9,305 bases of DNA from Bacillota bacterium (GTDB lineage: Bacteria; Bacillota; Clostridia; Christensenellales; CAG-138), in assembly GCA_023416175.1 (NCBI GenBank), contig JAEZIE010000233.1:1-9305 (forward strand). Reading direction: 5' to 3'. Of the stretch, positions 1 through 6,303 are shown in pieces. The translations under genes and the position numbers were made by a program. How positions within the stretch are numbered: position 1 is the stretch's first letter; every line of letters begins with the position of its first letter. The notes beneath the pieces were generated by a model that did no database searches, was not told where the DNA came from, and saw only the letters and a list, made by a program, of their open reading frames with translations.

Positions 1-125
1 ATGATTACCAATTCCTGCGAAAAGGCCGTCGTGACCGTTACGGACGTAAAAGTACAAAAAGGCGGGTATATGCGCGGCTCTGCCACGCGGCATATCAGCT
101 TCCCGTGGCGGAAGGCGAAGTAAGA

Positions 126-156
126 AAGGTAGCACCGCGTCTTCGGCGGGAGACGC
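126..156 (+). promoter_or_regulatory. Possible degenerate T-box element
   Basis: The 14 bases at 126-139 (AAGGTAGCACCGCG) match 12 of 14 positions of the T-box consensus AGGGTGGNACCGCG. The last bases of this word begin a perfect six-pair hairpin, GCGTCT at 137-142 with AGACGC at 151-156. A small GGAC/GTCC hairpin follows (160-171). One of the two mismatches changes the TGGN bulge, which in real T-boxes pairs with the tRNA acceptor end, to TAGC. No clear antiterminator 3' strand (CGTCCCT-like) is seen, and no plus-strand gene lies within 2 kb downstream. It may be a decayed T-box left behind after its gene was lost, or a coincidence. Confidence 0.2.
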
Positions 157-201
157 CTCGGACACTAGTCCTGCGGGCCGTCGCGATAGAATTTCTATTT
201 C

Positions 202-375
202 ATAGCGGGAGGGCTCTGCCCCCGCGCCCCCCTGGGTACAGGTGTTCTCAAGAAAGTGGAACACAGTTTACCAAGGGCCTCCCCCTCGCCTCGCTATCGG
301 CAGTTTAAGGAAGGGGGTTGGGGAAACGCAGTTTCCCCAAAGCAAAAAAATTATCGTCGGCGCTGAAAGCGCCGA
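202..375. repeat. Palindrome-rich intergenic block
   Basis: Several inverted repeats are packed together. GTGTTC at 242-247 pairs with GAACAC at 259-264. A perfect ten-pair stem joins 318-327 and 331-340 around a GCA loop. A perfect eight-pair stem joins 357-364 and 368-375 around GAA. A GC-rich imperfect stem lies at 205-225. ATAGCG at 202-207 can also pair with CGCTAT at 292-297, enclosing the first stems. None is followed by a T-run on the plus strand, so these are not ordinary plus-strand terminators. The layout resembles dispersed intergenic palindromic repeats or a structured RNA. Copies elsewhere in the genome cannot be checked from here. Confidence 0.4.
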
Positions 376-414
376 TACCTTGAAACCCTAAAGTAAGGTT
401 ACAGATATTCTAAA

Positions 415-447
415 GCCGCATTCCTAGATGGAATGCGGCCCTTTATT
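415..447. terminator. Terminator of the nucleoside kinase gene
   Basis: A perfect ten-pair stem (GCCGCATTCC at 415-424 with GGAATGCGGC at 430-439) closes a five-base loop. It sits 23 bases past the stop codon of the minus-strand kinase gene. Read on the minus strand, the stem is followed by TTTAGAAT. On the plus strand it is followed by CCTTTATT. It could therefore stop transcription from either side. Both T-runs are short, so efficiency may be moderate. Confidence 0.7.
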
Positions 448-462
448 ACCTTCTTGCCTGCC

Positions 463-2172
463 TCAATCAAACTTCTTATAAAACGTGTTGCCGCCGATAA
501 ATTCGCGCAGGATGGAGGTGGGTGGTACCTCGTCCTCAATTTCCGCATCCGCAAAATAGTTTAGGAACTTCACAAGATCCCGGGCCATGTAGAAATAGGG
601 GCTTTCCTCGGGCACGGCTTTGAGCAGCGGGAAAATGTGCTTTTTAAGCACAGCCGGCTCATATACGAGCGCGGTGTTGAAAAATGCATCCGCCTGCTCC
701 TGGTAGGGGAATATCCATTTGTCCTCCCCGCGCCTCACACTCGGCCACATGGAGAGCGTTTTTTCCACGCTTGCGCCGCGCGTTTCATAATCCCGCACCA
801 TGCGGCGTAAAAGGCGCATATCGGTGGTGCGGATGCGGTTGTGGTCGTCGAGGTTCAATGTCGTGAGTGCGCTCACATACACGCGGAATATACTATCCAT
901 CGGGATGGAAGAGGACAATAGCAGTGGATTGAGCCCATGGATACCTTCGATAATGAGCGGCTCATCCGGACCCACCTGCAACAAGTGGCCCTTTGGGGCG
1001 CGCCTGGCCTGCAAGAAATCGAACCGCGGAATCTCCACCGGTTCGCCCGCCAGAAGCAGTTCCAAATCCTTGCAGAACTGCGTGGTGTCTATGGTGTTGA
1101 TATGCTCCAGATCAACTTCGCCATTTTCACCGCGCGGGATGCGATCCCGATCAATGTAATAATCGTCCAGCGAAAGAAGGACCGGGCTTTTTCCCAGTAC
1201 CCGCAGCTGCGTATACAGCCGGTTGGCGCTGGTGGTTTTGCCGGAAGAGGAAGGGCCGGACAAAAGAACCGCGCGCGCCCCGCGCTCAACAATGCGGTCG
1301 GCGAGCATGGCGTAGCTCTTTTCGTGCAGCGCTTCGCTCACGCGCACCAACTCCCGGATGCGGTGGTTGGCCACCAGATCGTTGAGATCCGCCACGTTGC
1401 CGCAGCGCAGCAGCCGTTCCCATTCATCGCTCTGCGCAAACACGGCAAACAGCTTGGGGCTGTGCTGGTATTGGGCAGGCTCATCCGGATCATCATGGTC
1501 GGGTAGCAGCAGCACAAGCCCGGGGTGCAAAAAGGCCAGGTCGAACACCCGCGCATAGGCGGTGGAAGGCGCCATCTCGCCATAAAAGTAATCCATGTAC
1601 CCGCTTTGGCGGTACACGTCAAAGTAGCTGAATTTGCGCCACTGCAGGAGACGGACCTTATCGATCTGCCCGTCGTCGCTGAAGAATTCTATGGCGTCCT
1701 GAATATTGAGCCTTTCCCGCTCCAGAGGAAGGTCGGCCTCGATGATGCGCAGGCATTCTTCCTTTAATAACTGTGTCTCCGCCTCGGTGAGACCGGGGCT
1801 TTTATCAAGCTGCACATACAGCCCCTGACCGAGCGCATACTGCACCAGTACCCGCGCCCCGGGGAATTTCTTGCGCACCGCGAGTATCAACACGAACAAC
1901 AGCGTTCGCTCGTATACGCGTCTGCCCATTGCATCGCCGTAACGCAGGAGCTTTATGTTTCCGCCCGCGTTCAGGACCGCAGAGCGCGGCGTTTCCACGC
2001 CGTCCTTCATACGGACCGGCACATAGTTTAAGTGAAACACTTCACCGCCGATCTGCGCGGCAAGCGGCTTGTTCTCCATATGCGCGTCGTCAAGTCCTGC
2101 GCGTGTGATCAGGGAAAGCAGCGTTTCACCGGTTTTTGCTTCTATCGATATATTTTCAATTTTCAGTTGCAT
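463..2172 (-). CDS. Nucleoside kinase with TGS and tRNA-synthetase-like domains
   Basis: The 569-residue protein probably phosphorylates a nucleoside, uridine-like, in the cytoplasm for pyrimidine salvage. The C-terminal half (about 285-569) is a P-loop kinase of the uridine kinase/phosphoribulokinase family. It has Walker A GPSSSGKT at 306-313, LDDYYID at 335-341, IPRFDF at 381-386, IIEGIHGLNP at 407-416, and the arginine-rich RRMVRD at 456-461. The N-terminus (about 1-65) looks like a TGS domain. Residues about 80-270 resemble the second additional domain of threonyl-tRNA synthetase, but the histidine pair that binds zinc in the synthetases is not visible. Proteins with this order are annotated in Clostridia as nucleoside or uridine kinases. 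The exact substrate and the role of the N-terminal half are not known to me. The start is supported by GGAGG five bases upstream (2178-2182). It diverges from nfnA and is followed by its own terminator. Confidence 0.85.
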   Translation of the reverse strand: MQLKIENISIEAKTGETLLSLITRAGLDDAHMENKPLAAQIGGEVFHLNYVPVRMKDGVETPRSAVLNAGGNIKLLRYGDAMGRRVYERTLLFVLILAVRKKFPGARVLVQYALGQGLYVQLDKSPGLTEAETQLLKEECLRIIEADLPLERERLNIQDAIEFFSDDGQIDKVRLLQWRKFSYFDVYRQSGYMDYFYGEMAPSTAYARVFDLAFLHPGLVLLLPDHDDPDEPAQYQHSPKLFAVFAQSDEWERLLRCGNVADLNDLVANHRIRELVRVSEALHEKSYAMLADRIVERGARAVLLSGPSSSGKTTSANRLYTQLRVLGKSPVLLSLDDYYIDRDRIPRGENGEVDLEHINTIDTTQFCKDLELLLAGEPVEIPRFDFLQARRAPKGHLLQVGPDEPLIIEGIHGLNPLLLSSSIPMDSIFRVYVSALTTLNLDDHNRIRTTDMRLLRRMVRDYETRGASVEKTLSMWPSVRRGEDKWIFPYQEQADAFFNTALVYEPAVLKKHIFPLLKAVPEESPYFYMARDLVKFLNYFADAEIEDEVPPTSILREFIGGNTFYKKFD

Positions 2173-2213
2173 GGGTACCTCCGTTTTAACGCCCCAACGC
2201 GGCGCACTCTACC

Positions 2214-2241
2214 TTATCATGATAGCATGCCCTTTTTGCAA
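2214..2241 (-). promoter_or_regulatory. Weak candidate promoter for the nucleoside kinase
   Basis: On the minus strand, TTGCAA (2236-2241) is followed after 16 bases by TGATAA (2214-2219), about 40 bases upstream of the start codon. Both hexamers are only partial matches to the sigma-A boxes, so this is the best candidate seen rather than a firm call. Confidence 0.25.
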
Positions 2242-2264
2242 TGCATATGCACAGATTGAGATAC

Positions 2265-2304
2265 TTGTGTAAAAACCTCGAATATTCTTAGGTTGTGTCA
2301 AAAC
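2265..2304 (+). repeat. Direct repeats upstream of the nfn promoter
   Basis: TTGTGTAAAAAC at 2265-2276 and TTGTGTCAAAAC at 2293-2304 differ at one base of twelve. Their starts are 28 bases apart. The eight-base palindrome GAATATTC (2280-2287) lies between them. The pair ends 16 bases before the -35 box of nfnA, a normal place for an activator or redox-sensor site. The TTGTG word recalls half of a Rex-type site, but the inverted CACAA partner is absent, so no regulator can be named. Confidence 0.35.
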
Positions 2305-2320
2305 ATACAGCCATAACCAT

Positions 2321-2350
2321 TTGACAGGCCGGCAAAGCCTAGAGTACAAT
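2321..2350 (+). promoter_or_regulatory. Promoter of the nfnAB operon
   Basis: A perfect -35 box TTGACA (2321-2326) is separated by 18 bases from TACAAT (2345-2350), a five-of-six match to the -10 box. Transcription would begin near 2357, giving a leader of about 40 bases before the nfnA start codon. This near-consensus sigma-A promoter suggests strong basal expression. Confidence 0.8.
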
Positions 2351-2384
2351 GCAAACGTGTATCCCTATACCCCGGTAAAGATAA

Positions 2385-2391
2385 AAGGAGG
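2385..2391 (+). promoter_or_regulatory. Ribosome binding site that fixes the nfnA start
   Basis: AAGGAGG, a perfect anti-16S match, lies seven bases before the ATG at 2399. It rules out the in-frame ATG at 2321, which is 26 codons further upstream, has no such site, and overlaps the -35 box. Confidence 0.85.
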
Positions 2392-2398
2392 AAAACGG

Positions 2399-3247
2399 AT
2401 GTATCAGATCGTACGCAAGCGGCCTTTGCACGAAACGGTCACCTTATTGGAGGTGCTCGCCCCCAAAGTCGCAAAGAAAGCTTTGCCCGGCCAGTTCATA
2501 ATCCTGCGCGTGGATGAAAACGGCGAGCGCATTCCGCTGACCATAGCGGGGTATGACCGCGAAAAGGGAACAATCACCATTATATTTCAGAAAGTGGGCG
2601 CGACCACGAACAAGCTCGATACCCTCAATGAGGGGGAATATATACTGGATTTTGTCGGCCCCTTGGGCAAGCCCAGCGAGGTTGAGGGGATGGAAGGCAA
2701 AAAAGTTGCCGTTATCGGCGGCGGCTTAGGTATTGCCATTGCTTACCCGCAGGCAAAAGCGCTGCATGAAATCGGCGCGGATGTGGATATCATCGTCGGT
2801 TTCCGAAACACCAGCCTGTTTATATTGGTGGACGAGTTGCAGAATGCGTGTACCAACCTGTATATCATGACGGATGATGGTTCAAATGGCCACAAGGGGT
2901 TTACGACCACGGCGCTGGAGGATCAGATCAAGGCGGGCGTACATTATGATCTCGTCATCGCCATCGGCCCGCTGCCCATGATGCGCGCGGTAAGCAACAT
3001 CACCAAACAGTACGGCATCAAGACCATCGTCTCCATGAACCCGGTCATGGTGGACGGCACCGGCATGTGCGGAGGCTGCCGCGTCACCGTAGGCGGCCAA
3101 ACCAAATTCGCCTGTGTGGACGGCCCGGATTTTGACGCGCACCAGGTGGATTTTGACGAGGCCATTCAGAGGAGCCGCATGTATAAGCCCCAGGAGACTG
3201 AAAGCATCGAGCGGCATGTCTGCCGCCTGACAGGGGAGGTAAAGTAA
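2399..3247 (+). CDS. nfnA: NfnA, FAD/[2Fe-2S] subunit of electron-bifurcating Nfn
   Basis: This 282-residue protein is the small subunit of NADH-dependent reduced ferredoxin:NADP+ oxidoreductase. In this family it binds NAD(H), one FAD and one [2Fe-2S] cluster. The complex reversibly couples NADPH oxidation to NAD+ and ferredoxin reduction by flavin-based bifurcation. The sequence shows an FAD-binding segment RIPLTIA (44-50), a GPLG turn (87-90), and a nucleotide-binding GGGLG (107-111). A C-terminal cluster motif has C224, C227 and C239, with D219 just before them. Family structures report three cysteines and one aspartate as ligands. GPLP (190-193) and the following region fit the ferredoxin reductase fold. 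The length matches known small subunits of roughly 280 residues. It is one base upstream of nfnB and clearly co-transcribed. The close relative SudB (sulfide dehydrogenase) has the same architecture, so that name is an alternative. Dihydroorotate dehydrogenase electron-transfer subunits are less likely given the partner. Confidence 0.9.
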   Translation: MYQIVRKRPLHETVTLLEVLAPKVAKKALPGQFIILRVDENGERIPLTIAGYDREKGTITIIFQKVGATTNKLDTLNEGEYILDFVGPLGKPSEVEGMEGKKVAVIGGGLGIAIAYPQAKALHEIGADVDIIVGFRNTSLFILVDELQNACTNLYIMTDDGSNGHKGFTTTALEDQIKAGVHYDLVIAIGPLPMMRAVSNITKQYGIKTIVSMNPVMVDGTGMCGGCRVTVGGQTKFACVDGPDFDAHQVDFDEAIQRSRMYKPQETESIERHVCRLTGEVK

Positions 3248-3248
3248 C

Positions 3249-4655
3249 ATGCCCAATATGAACCCCAAGAAGCTGCCTGCCCGCGAGCAGGCGCCCGATG
3301 TGCGCAACAAGAACTTTGAAGAGGTCTCTCAAGGGTATGACGTAGCCATGGCGCAGGAGGAAGCCAAACGCTGCCTGCAGTGTAAAAACAAACCATGTGT
3401 GGGCGGTTGTCCCGTCAACGTCCGTATTCCCGAATTTATTAAGGCCATAGAGGAAACCGACTTTGACCTTGCCTATCAGATATTAAGGAGCACAAATAAC
3501 CTTCCCGCCATTTGCGGGCGAGTCTGCCCGCAGGAAACACAGTGCGAGCAGCGCTGCGTGCGCGGCATCAAAGGCGAGCCCGTGGGCATTGGACGACTGG
3601 AGCGGTTCGCGGCGGATTACGCCATGCAAAAGGCAAGGGAGGAAGGCATAAAGCCCGAACCCGTATCCGAAAAGAATGGCAAGCGCATCGCCGTCGTAGG
3701 CTCAGGCCCGGCGGGGCTGACCTGTGCTGCGGACCTTGCCAAGCTTGGCTATGACGTCACGATATTCGAGGCTCTGCACACCCCCGGCGGCGTGCTGGTC
3801 TACGGCATACCGGAATTCCGCCTGCCCAAGGCGTTGGTTCGCGAGGAAATCGCAACCGTTGAAAAACTGGGCGTGAAAATAGAGACAAACACCGTGGTGG
3901 GCCGCTCAGTCAGCCTGGACGAGCTTATGGAAGAGGAAGGGTTTGACGCCGTATTTGTAGGAAGCGGCGCGGGCCTCCCCAACTTCCAGAAGATCCCCGG
4001 CGAAAACCTGAACGGGGTTTACTCCGCCAACGAATTCTTGACCCGCATCAACCTGATGAAGGCCTATACCTTCCCGGTTACGGATACCCCCGTGCGCGTA
4101 GGCAAACGCGTCGCCGTCATCGGCGGCGGCAATGTGGCCATGGACGCGGCGCGCTGCGCCAAGCGCCTGGGCGCGGAGACGGTGTATATCGTGTACCGCC
4201 GCAGCGAAAAAGAAATGCCCGCGCGTCTGGAGGAAGTCCATCACGCCAAGGAAGAGGATATCGTATTCAAGGTGCTGTGTAACCCCACCCGCATCAACGG
4301 GGATGAAAACGGCAACGTCGTCTCCATGGAATGCGTGGAAATGGCTTTAGGCGAGCCGGACGCTTCCGGCCGCCGGCGTCCCGTTGCAAAGGAAGGCAGC
4401 GAGTTTACTTTGGAAGTGGATACCGTGGTCGTCGCCATCGGCAACTCGCCCAACCCGCTGATTAAGGATACAACGCCTGGTCTCGCCACGCAGAAGTGGG
4501 GCGGCATCATTGTGGAGGAAGAAACCGGCGCCACGAGCAAGCCCCGCGTGTATGCGGGAGGGGACGCCGTAACAGGCGCCGCCACCGTCATCCTCGCCAT
4601 GGGTGCGGGCAAAAAGGCCGCAGCAGCTATTCACGAGATGCTTCAGAAACAATAA
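3249..4655 (+). CDS. nfnB: NfnB, large FAD/two-[4Fe-4S] subunit of Nfn
   Basis: This 468-residue protein is the large subunit of the Nfn complex, related to the glutamate synthase small subunit. In the family it carries the bifurcating FAD, two [4Fe-4S] clusters, and the NADP(H) and ferredoxin sites. Two cysteine groups are visible: C42, C45, C50, C54 (CLQCKNKPCVGGCP) and C89, C93, C99, C103. A glutamate (E100) sits beside the second group, and a Glu ligand is reported for Nfn. FAD-binding GSGPAG is at 151-156, a second dinucleotide fold GGGNVAMD at 292-299, and the closing GGDA at 437-440. The start ATG follows the nfnA stop by one base, with GGAGG (3235-3239) inside the end of nfnA, which implies translational coupling. 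The adjacent NfnA-type partner and the absence of a large glutamate synthase gene argue for Nfn (or the related SudA) rather than GltD. Confidence 0.9.
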   Translation: MPNMNPKKLPAREQAPDVRNKNFEEVSQGYDVAMAQEEAKRCLQCKNKPCVGGCPVNVRIPEFIKAIEETDFDLAYQILRSTNNLPAICGRVCPQETQCEQRCVRGIKGEPVGIGRLERFAADYAMQKAREEGIKPEPVSEKNGKRIAVVGSGPAGLTCAADLAKLGYDVTIFEALHTPGGVLVYGIPEFRLPKALVREEIATVEKLGVKIETNTVVGRSVSLDELMEEEGFDAVFVGSGAGLPNFQKIPGENLNGVYSANEFLTRINLMKAYTFPVTDTPVRVGKRVAVIGGGNVAMDAARCAKRLGAETVYIVYRRSEKEMPARLEEVHHAKEEDIVFKVLCNPTRINGDENGNVVSMECVEMALGEPDASGRRRPVAKEGSEFTLEVDTVVVAIGNSPNPLIKDTTPGLATQKWGGIIVEEETGATSKPRVYAGGDAVTGAATVILAMGAGKKAAAAIHEMLQKQ

Positions 4656-4671
4656 AAATGTTTGTACAAAG

Positions 4672-4711
4672 ACGGGGCCGTTCCGGTGTGAACGGTCCCG
4701 TTTAAGCATTT
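4672..4711 (+). terminator. Terminator of nfnAB
   Basis: A twelve-pair stem with one G-T wobble joins 4672-4683 and 4690-4701 around a six-base loop, 16 bases after the nfnB stop. The tail TTAAGCATTT is only moderately T-rich. Confidence 0.75.
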
Positions 4712-4832
4712 CAAAGAGCCATGGACCTATTCGCTATTAATTGAATGAAAAAGTTTCGTTCCTGCAATTTCCGCTTCTGTCATCTGAATTTGGGGTTTAG
4801 AAAAACAGTGAAATGCGCTGGTATATTTATGG

Positions 4833-4870
4833 TTTGTTCATTAGAGTTCTGTACGGATTCGTGTTACGAT
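4833..4870 (+). promoter_or_regulatory. Promoter of the SH3b/CAP gene, motif shared with next gene
   Basis: TTTGTTCA (4833-4840) and CGTGTTA (4860-4866) are 27 bases apart start to start. The same two words occur at the same spacing before the cysteine-rich gene. TACGAT (4865-4870), preceded by TGT, makes an extended -10 box. The -35 position at 17-base spacing (TAGAGT) is poor, so TTTGTTCA may bind an activator or form part of an alternative sigma-factor promoter. A third shared word, AAACAAAAG, lies at 4876-4884 just before the ribosome binding site. Confidence 0.5.
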
Positions 4871-4884
4871 ATAAAAAACAAAAG

Positions 4885-4893
4885 AAGGAAGGA
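4885..4893 (+). promoter_or_regulatory. Ribosome binding site that fixes the SH3b/CAP start
   Basis: AAGGAAGGA lies six bases before the ATG at 4900, from which a clean signal peptide follows at once. The in-frame ATG at 4813 lies upstream of the promoter and has no ribosome binding site, so it is rejected. Confidence 0.75.
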
Positions 4894-4899
4894 CCGACA

Positions 4900-6069
4900 A
4901 TGAAACGTTTCCTGCAAACCGCAGCCCTCGGCCTTGCGCTTGCCCTATCCATGGCGTTTGCCATGCCTGCGCTGGCGGCAGAACAAAGCGGAGCGGGTGC
5001 ATATGAAGACGTGACGGTTGAGGTGCTCGCCGCCTCGTACGTAGAAGCGACTGCCAATGTCAATGTAAGAAGCGGTCCCGGCACCGGCTATACGAAGCTC
5101 GGCGTGCTTGCGAAGGGCACCAAGGTGGAAAAGCTAGGCACAAGCGGCAGCTGGACCATCGTCAACTATAACGATCAAAAAGCTTATATCAGTTCGAATT
5201 ACCTGAAGGGCGCAAGCTCTTCTTCCGGCGGCAGTACAACGCAACCCGGCTATGTAACGGCCACCGCCAACGTGAACGTCCGCAGCGGACCTGGGACAGG
5301 CTACTCCAAACTCGGCACGCTTGCGGCGGGTACTACGGTTGCCAAACTCGGCGCCTCAGGCTCCTGGACCATCATCAATTACAACGGCACAAAAGCCTAC
5401 GTCAGCTCTGCTTATCTGAAGGCAGCGAGCTCCTCCGGCGAAAACTCCTCCGGCGGCAGCACCGGCTATATGGCGGCAACAACCAACGTCAATGTCAGAA
5501 GTGGGCCGGGCACCAGCTACAACATCATAGGCTCCCTATATAAAGGAACCATTGTACCCAAGCTGGGGACAAGCGGCAGCTGGACCAAGATCAGCTACAA
5601 CGGCGGCACCGGGTATGTCAGCAGCCAGTACCTGACTCAGAGCAGCTATTCGGGCGGCAGCGGCTCCGATTCCGGAAGCTCCGGATCCAGCCAGAGCGGG
5701 TATGATGACGCGGATGCGGCGCAGCTCATCAGCATCATCAACGGTTATCGCTCGCAGTCAGGCCTAAAGAAGCTGACGACCACGGATGCTCTGAATAAGG
5801 CAGCTAAGATCCGGGTGCAGGAGATCGTGAAGAAGTTCAGCCACGAGCGTCCGGACGGCACCATGTGCTTTACCGTCGATCCTGAGAACCTCAACGGCGA
5901 AAACATCGCCAAGGGCTCCGGGCTTCCCACCGCGCAGAGCGCTGCGGACGGGTTCATGAATTCCCAGAAACACAAGGAGAATGCCATGCGCACGAGCTTT
6001 ACGAAGACCGGCGCAGCGTGCCTCCGAGTAAATGGCGTAACCTACTGGGTGCACCTCTTCGGATATTAA
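4900..6069 (+). CDS. Secreted three-SH3b plus CAP-domain protein
   Basis: This 389-residue protein is exported and probably bound to the cell wall. The signal peptide covers residues 1-27 (basic MKR, hydrophobic core, ALAA end). Three bacterial SH3 domains follow at about 48-103, 118-174 and 189-245, each with the hallmark NVNVRSGPGT and a G-S-W-T centre. Such domains commonly bind peptidoglycan. Short Ser/Gly/Thr linkers separate them, and a longer one spans 246-268. Residues about 270-389 form a CAP (SCP/PR-1, YkwD-like) domain. It has SHERPDG with H315, GENIA with E334, H358, and a terminal YWVHLFG with H385, so the usual His/Glu cavity residues are present. C323 and C374 could form a disulfide. 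The function of bacterial CAP domains is mostly unsettled. A role at the envelope is inferred. The three SH3b copies differ at many synonymous positions, so the duplication is not recent. It has its own promoter and terminator. Confidence 0.88.
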   Translation: MKRFLQTAALGLALALSMAFAMPALAAEQSGAGAYEDVTVEVLAASYVEATANVNVRSGPGTGYTKLGVLAKGTKVEKLGTSGSWTIVNYNDQKAYISSNYLKGASSSSGGSTTQPGYVTATANVNVRSGPGTGYSKLGTLAAGTTVAKLGASGSWTIINYNGTKAYVSSAYLKAASSSGENSSGGSTGYMAATTNVNVRSGPGTSYNIIGSLYKGTIVPKLGTSGSWTKISYNGGTGYVSSQYLTQSSYSGGSGSDSGSSGSSQSGYDDADAAQLISIINGYRSQSGLKKLTTTDALNKAAKIRVQEIVKKFSHERPDGTMCFTVDPENLNGENIAKGSGLPTAQSAADGFMNSQKHKENAMRTSFTKTGAACLRVNGVTYWVHLFGY

Positions 6070-6088
6070 TCAATCAAAAACTAGTATA

Positions 6089-6120
6089 AAGGAGCTTGCC
6101 GTCTCGGCAGGCTCCTTTTT
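6089..6120 (+). terminator. Terminator of the SH3b/CAP gene
   Basis: A thirteen-pair stem with one G-T wobble joins 6089-6101 and 6105-6117 around a TCT loop. It leads into a TTTTT run, 19 bases after the stop codon. This is a strong intrinsic terminator. A small TTGCAG/CTGCAA hairpin follows directly (6119-6136). Confidence 0.92.
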
Positions 6121-6234
6121 GCAGGAAAAACTGCAAGATTACAATGGATACATGTCAATCCAAAATTCGGATATGCTGGAAGCATACATTTCAAAAATCA
6201 CAAAAATGGCCGAAAACAGGCGCCATATTAATAT

Positions 6235-6272
6235 TTTGTTCACTGGAAACCATGTATAACGCGTGTTATTAT
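6235..6272 (+). promoter_or_regulatory. Promoter of the cysteine-rich gene, shared motif copy
   Basis: TTTGTTCA (6235-6242) and CGTGTTA (6262-6268) recur with exactly the spacing found before the SH3b/CAP gene. TATTAT (6267-6272), preceded by TGT, gives a good extended -10 box. The -35 position (TGGAAA at 6244-6249, 17-base spacing) is weak. AAACAAAAG at 6282-6290 is also shared and runs into the ribosome binding site AAAGGAGAT (6287-6295), eight bases before the ATG at 6304. Confidence 0.55.
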
Positions 6273-6303
6273 ACATACATCAAACAAAAGGAGATGCACA
6301 GAA

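Larger units (their letters stand above)
1..462. other. Gene-free left end with hairpins
   Basis: I find no convincing gene in this stretch. Plus-strand reading frames stay open from base 1 to 123 and from base 3 to 308, and a minus-strand frame is open over about 1-267. They overlap each other, lack a good ribosome binding site, and translate to arginine- and proline-rich low-information sequence. The stretch contains a T-box-like word (126-139), a cluster of perfect and imperfect palindromes (about 202-375), and a terminator hairpin (415-439) serving the minus-strand kinase gene. The end of a gene lying to the left of the window cannot be excluded for bases 1-123. Confidence 0.6.

Noticed and set aside
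1..123. Plus-strand open frame from the first base, 40 codons, possibly the end of an upstream gene
   Set aside because: The ATG at base 1 has no visible context, the translation matches nothing I recognise, and two other frames are also open here. It can only be settled with the left flank.
105..308. Plus-strand 67-codon open frame
   Set aside because: It begins without a ribosome binding site and runs through the palindrome cluster. Its translation is arginine- and proline-rich and looks like open frame by G+C content.
937..1506. Long plus-strand open frame opposite the nucleoside kinase gene
   Set aside because: It is antisense to a gene with clear kinase motifs and is a by-product of that gene's codon pattern.
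2321..2398. 26-codon N-terminal extension of nfnA
   Set aside because: It overlaps the promoter boxes and lacks a ribosome binding site. AAGGAGG stands at the correct distance from the ATG at 2399.
4813..4899. 29-codon N-terminal extension of the SH3b/CAP protein
   Set aside because: It would begin upstream of the promoter motif and bury the signal peptide.
5038..5640. Tandem repeats that might suggest a CRISPR-like or satellite array
   Set aside because: The similarity is at protein level only (three SH3b domains) and the DNA copies are diverged at synonymous positions. There are no spacers and no cas genes.
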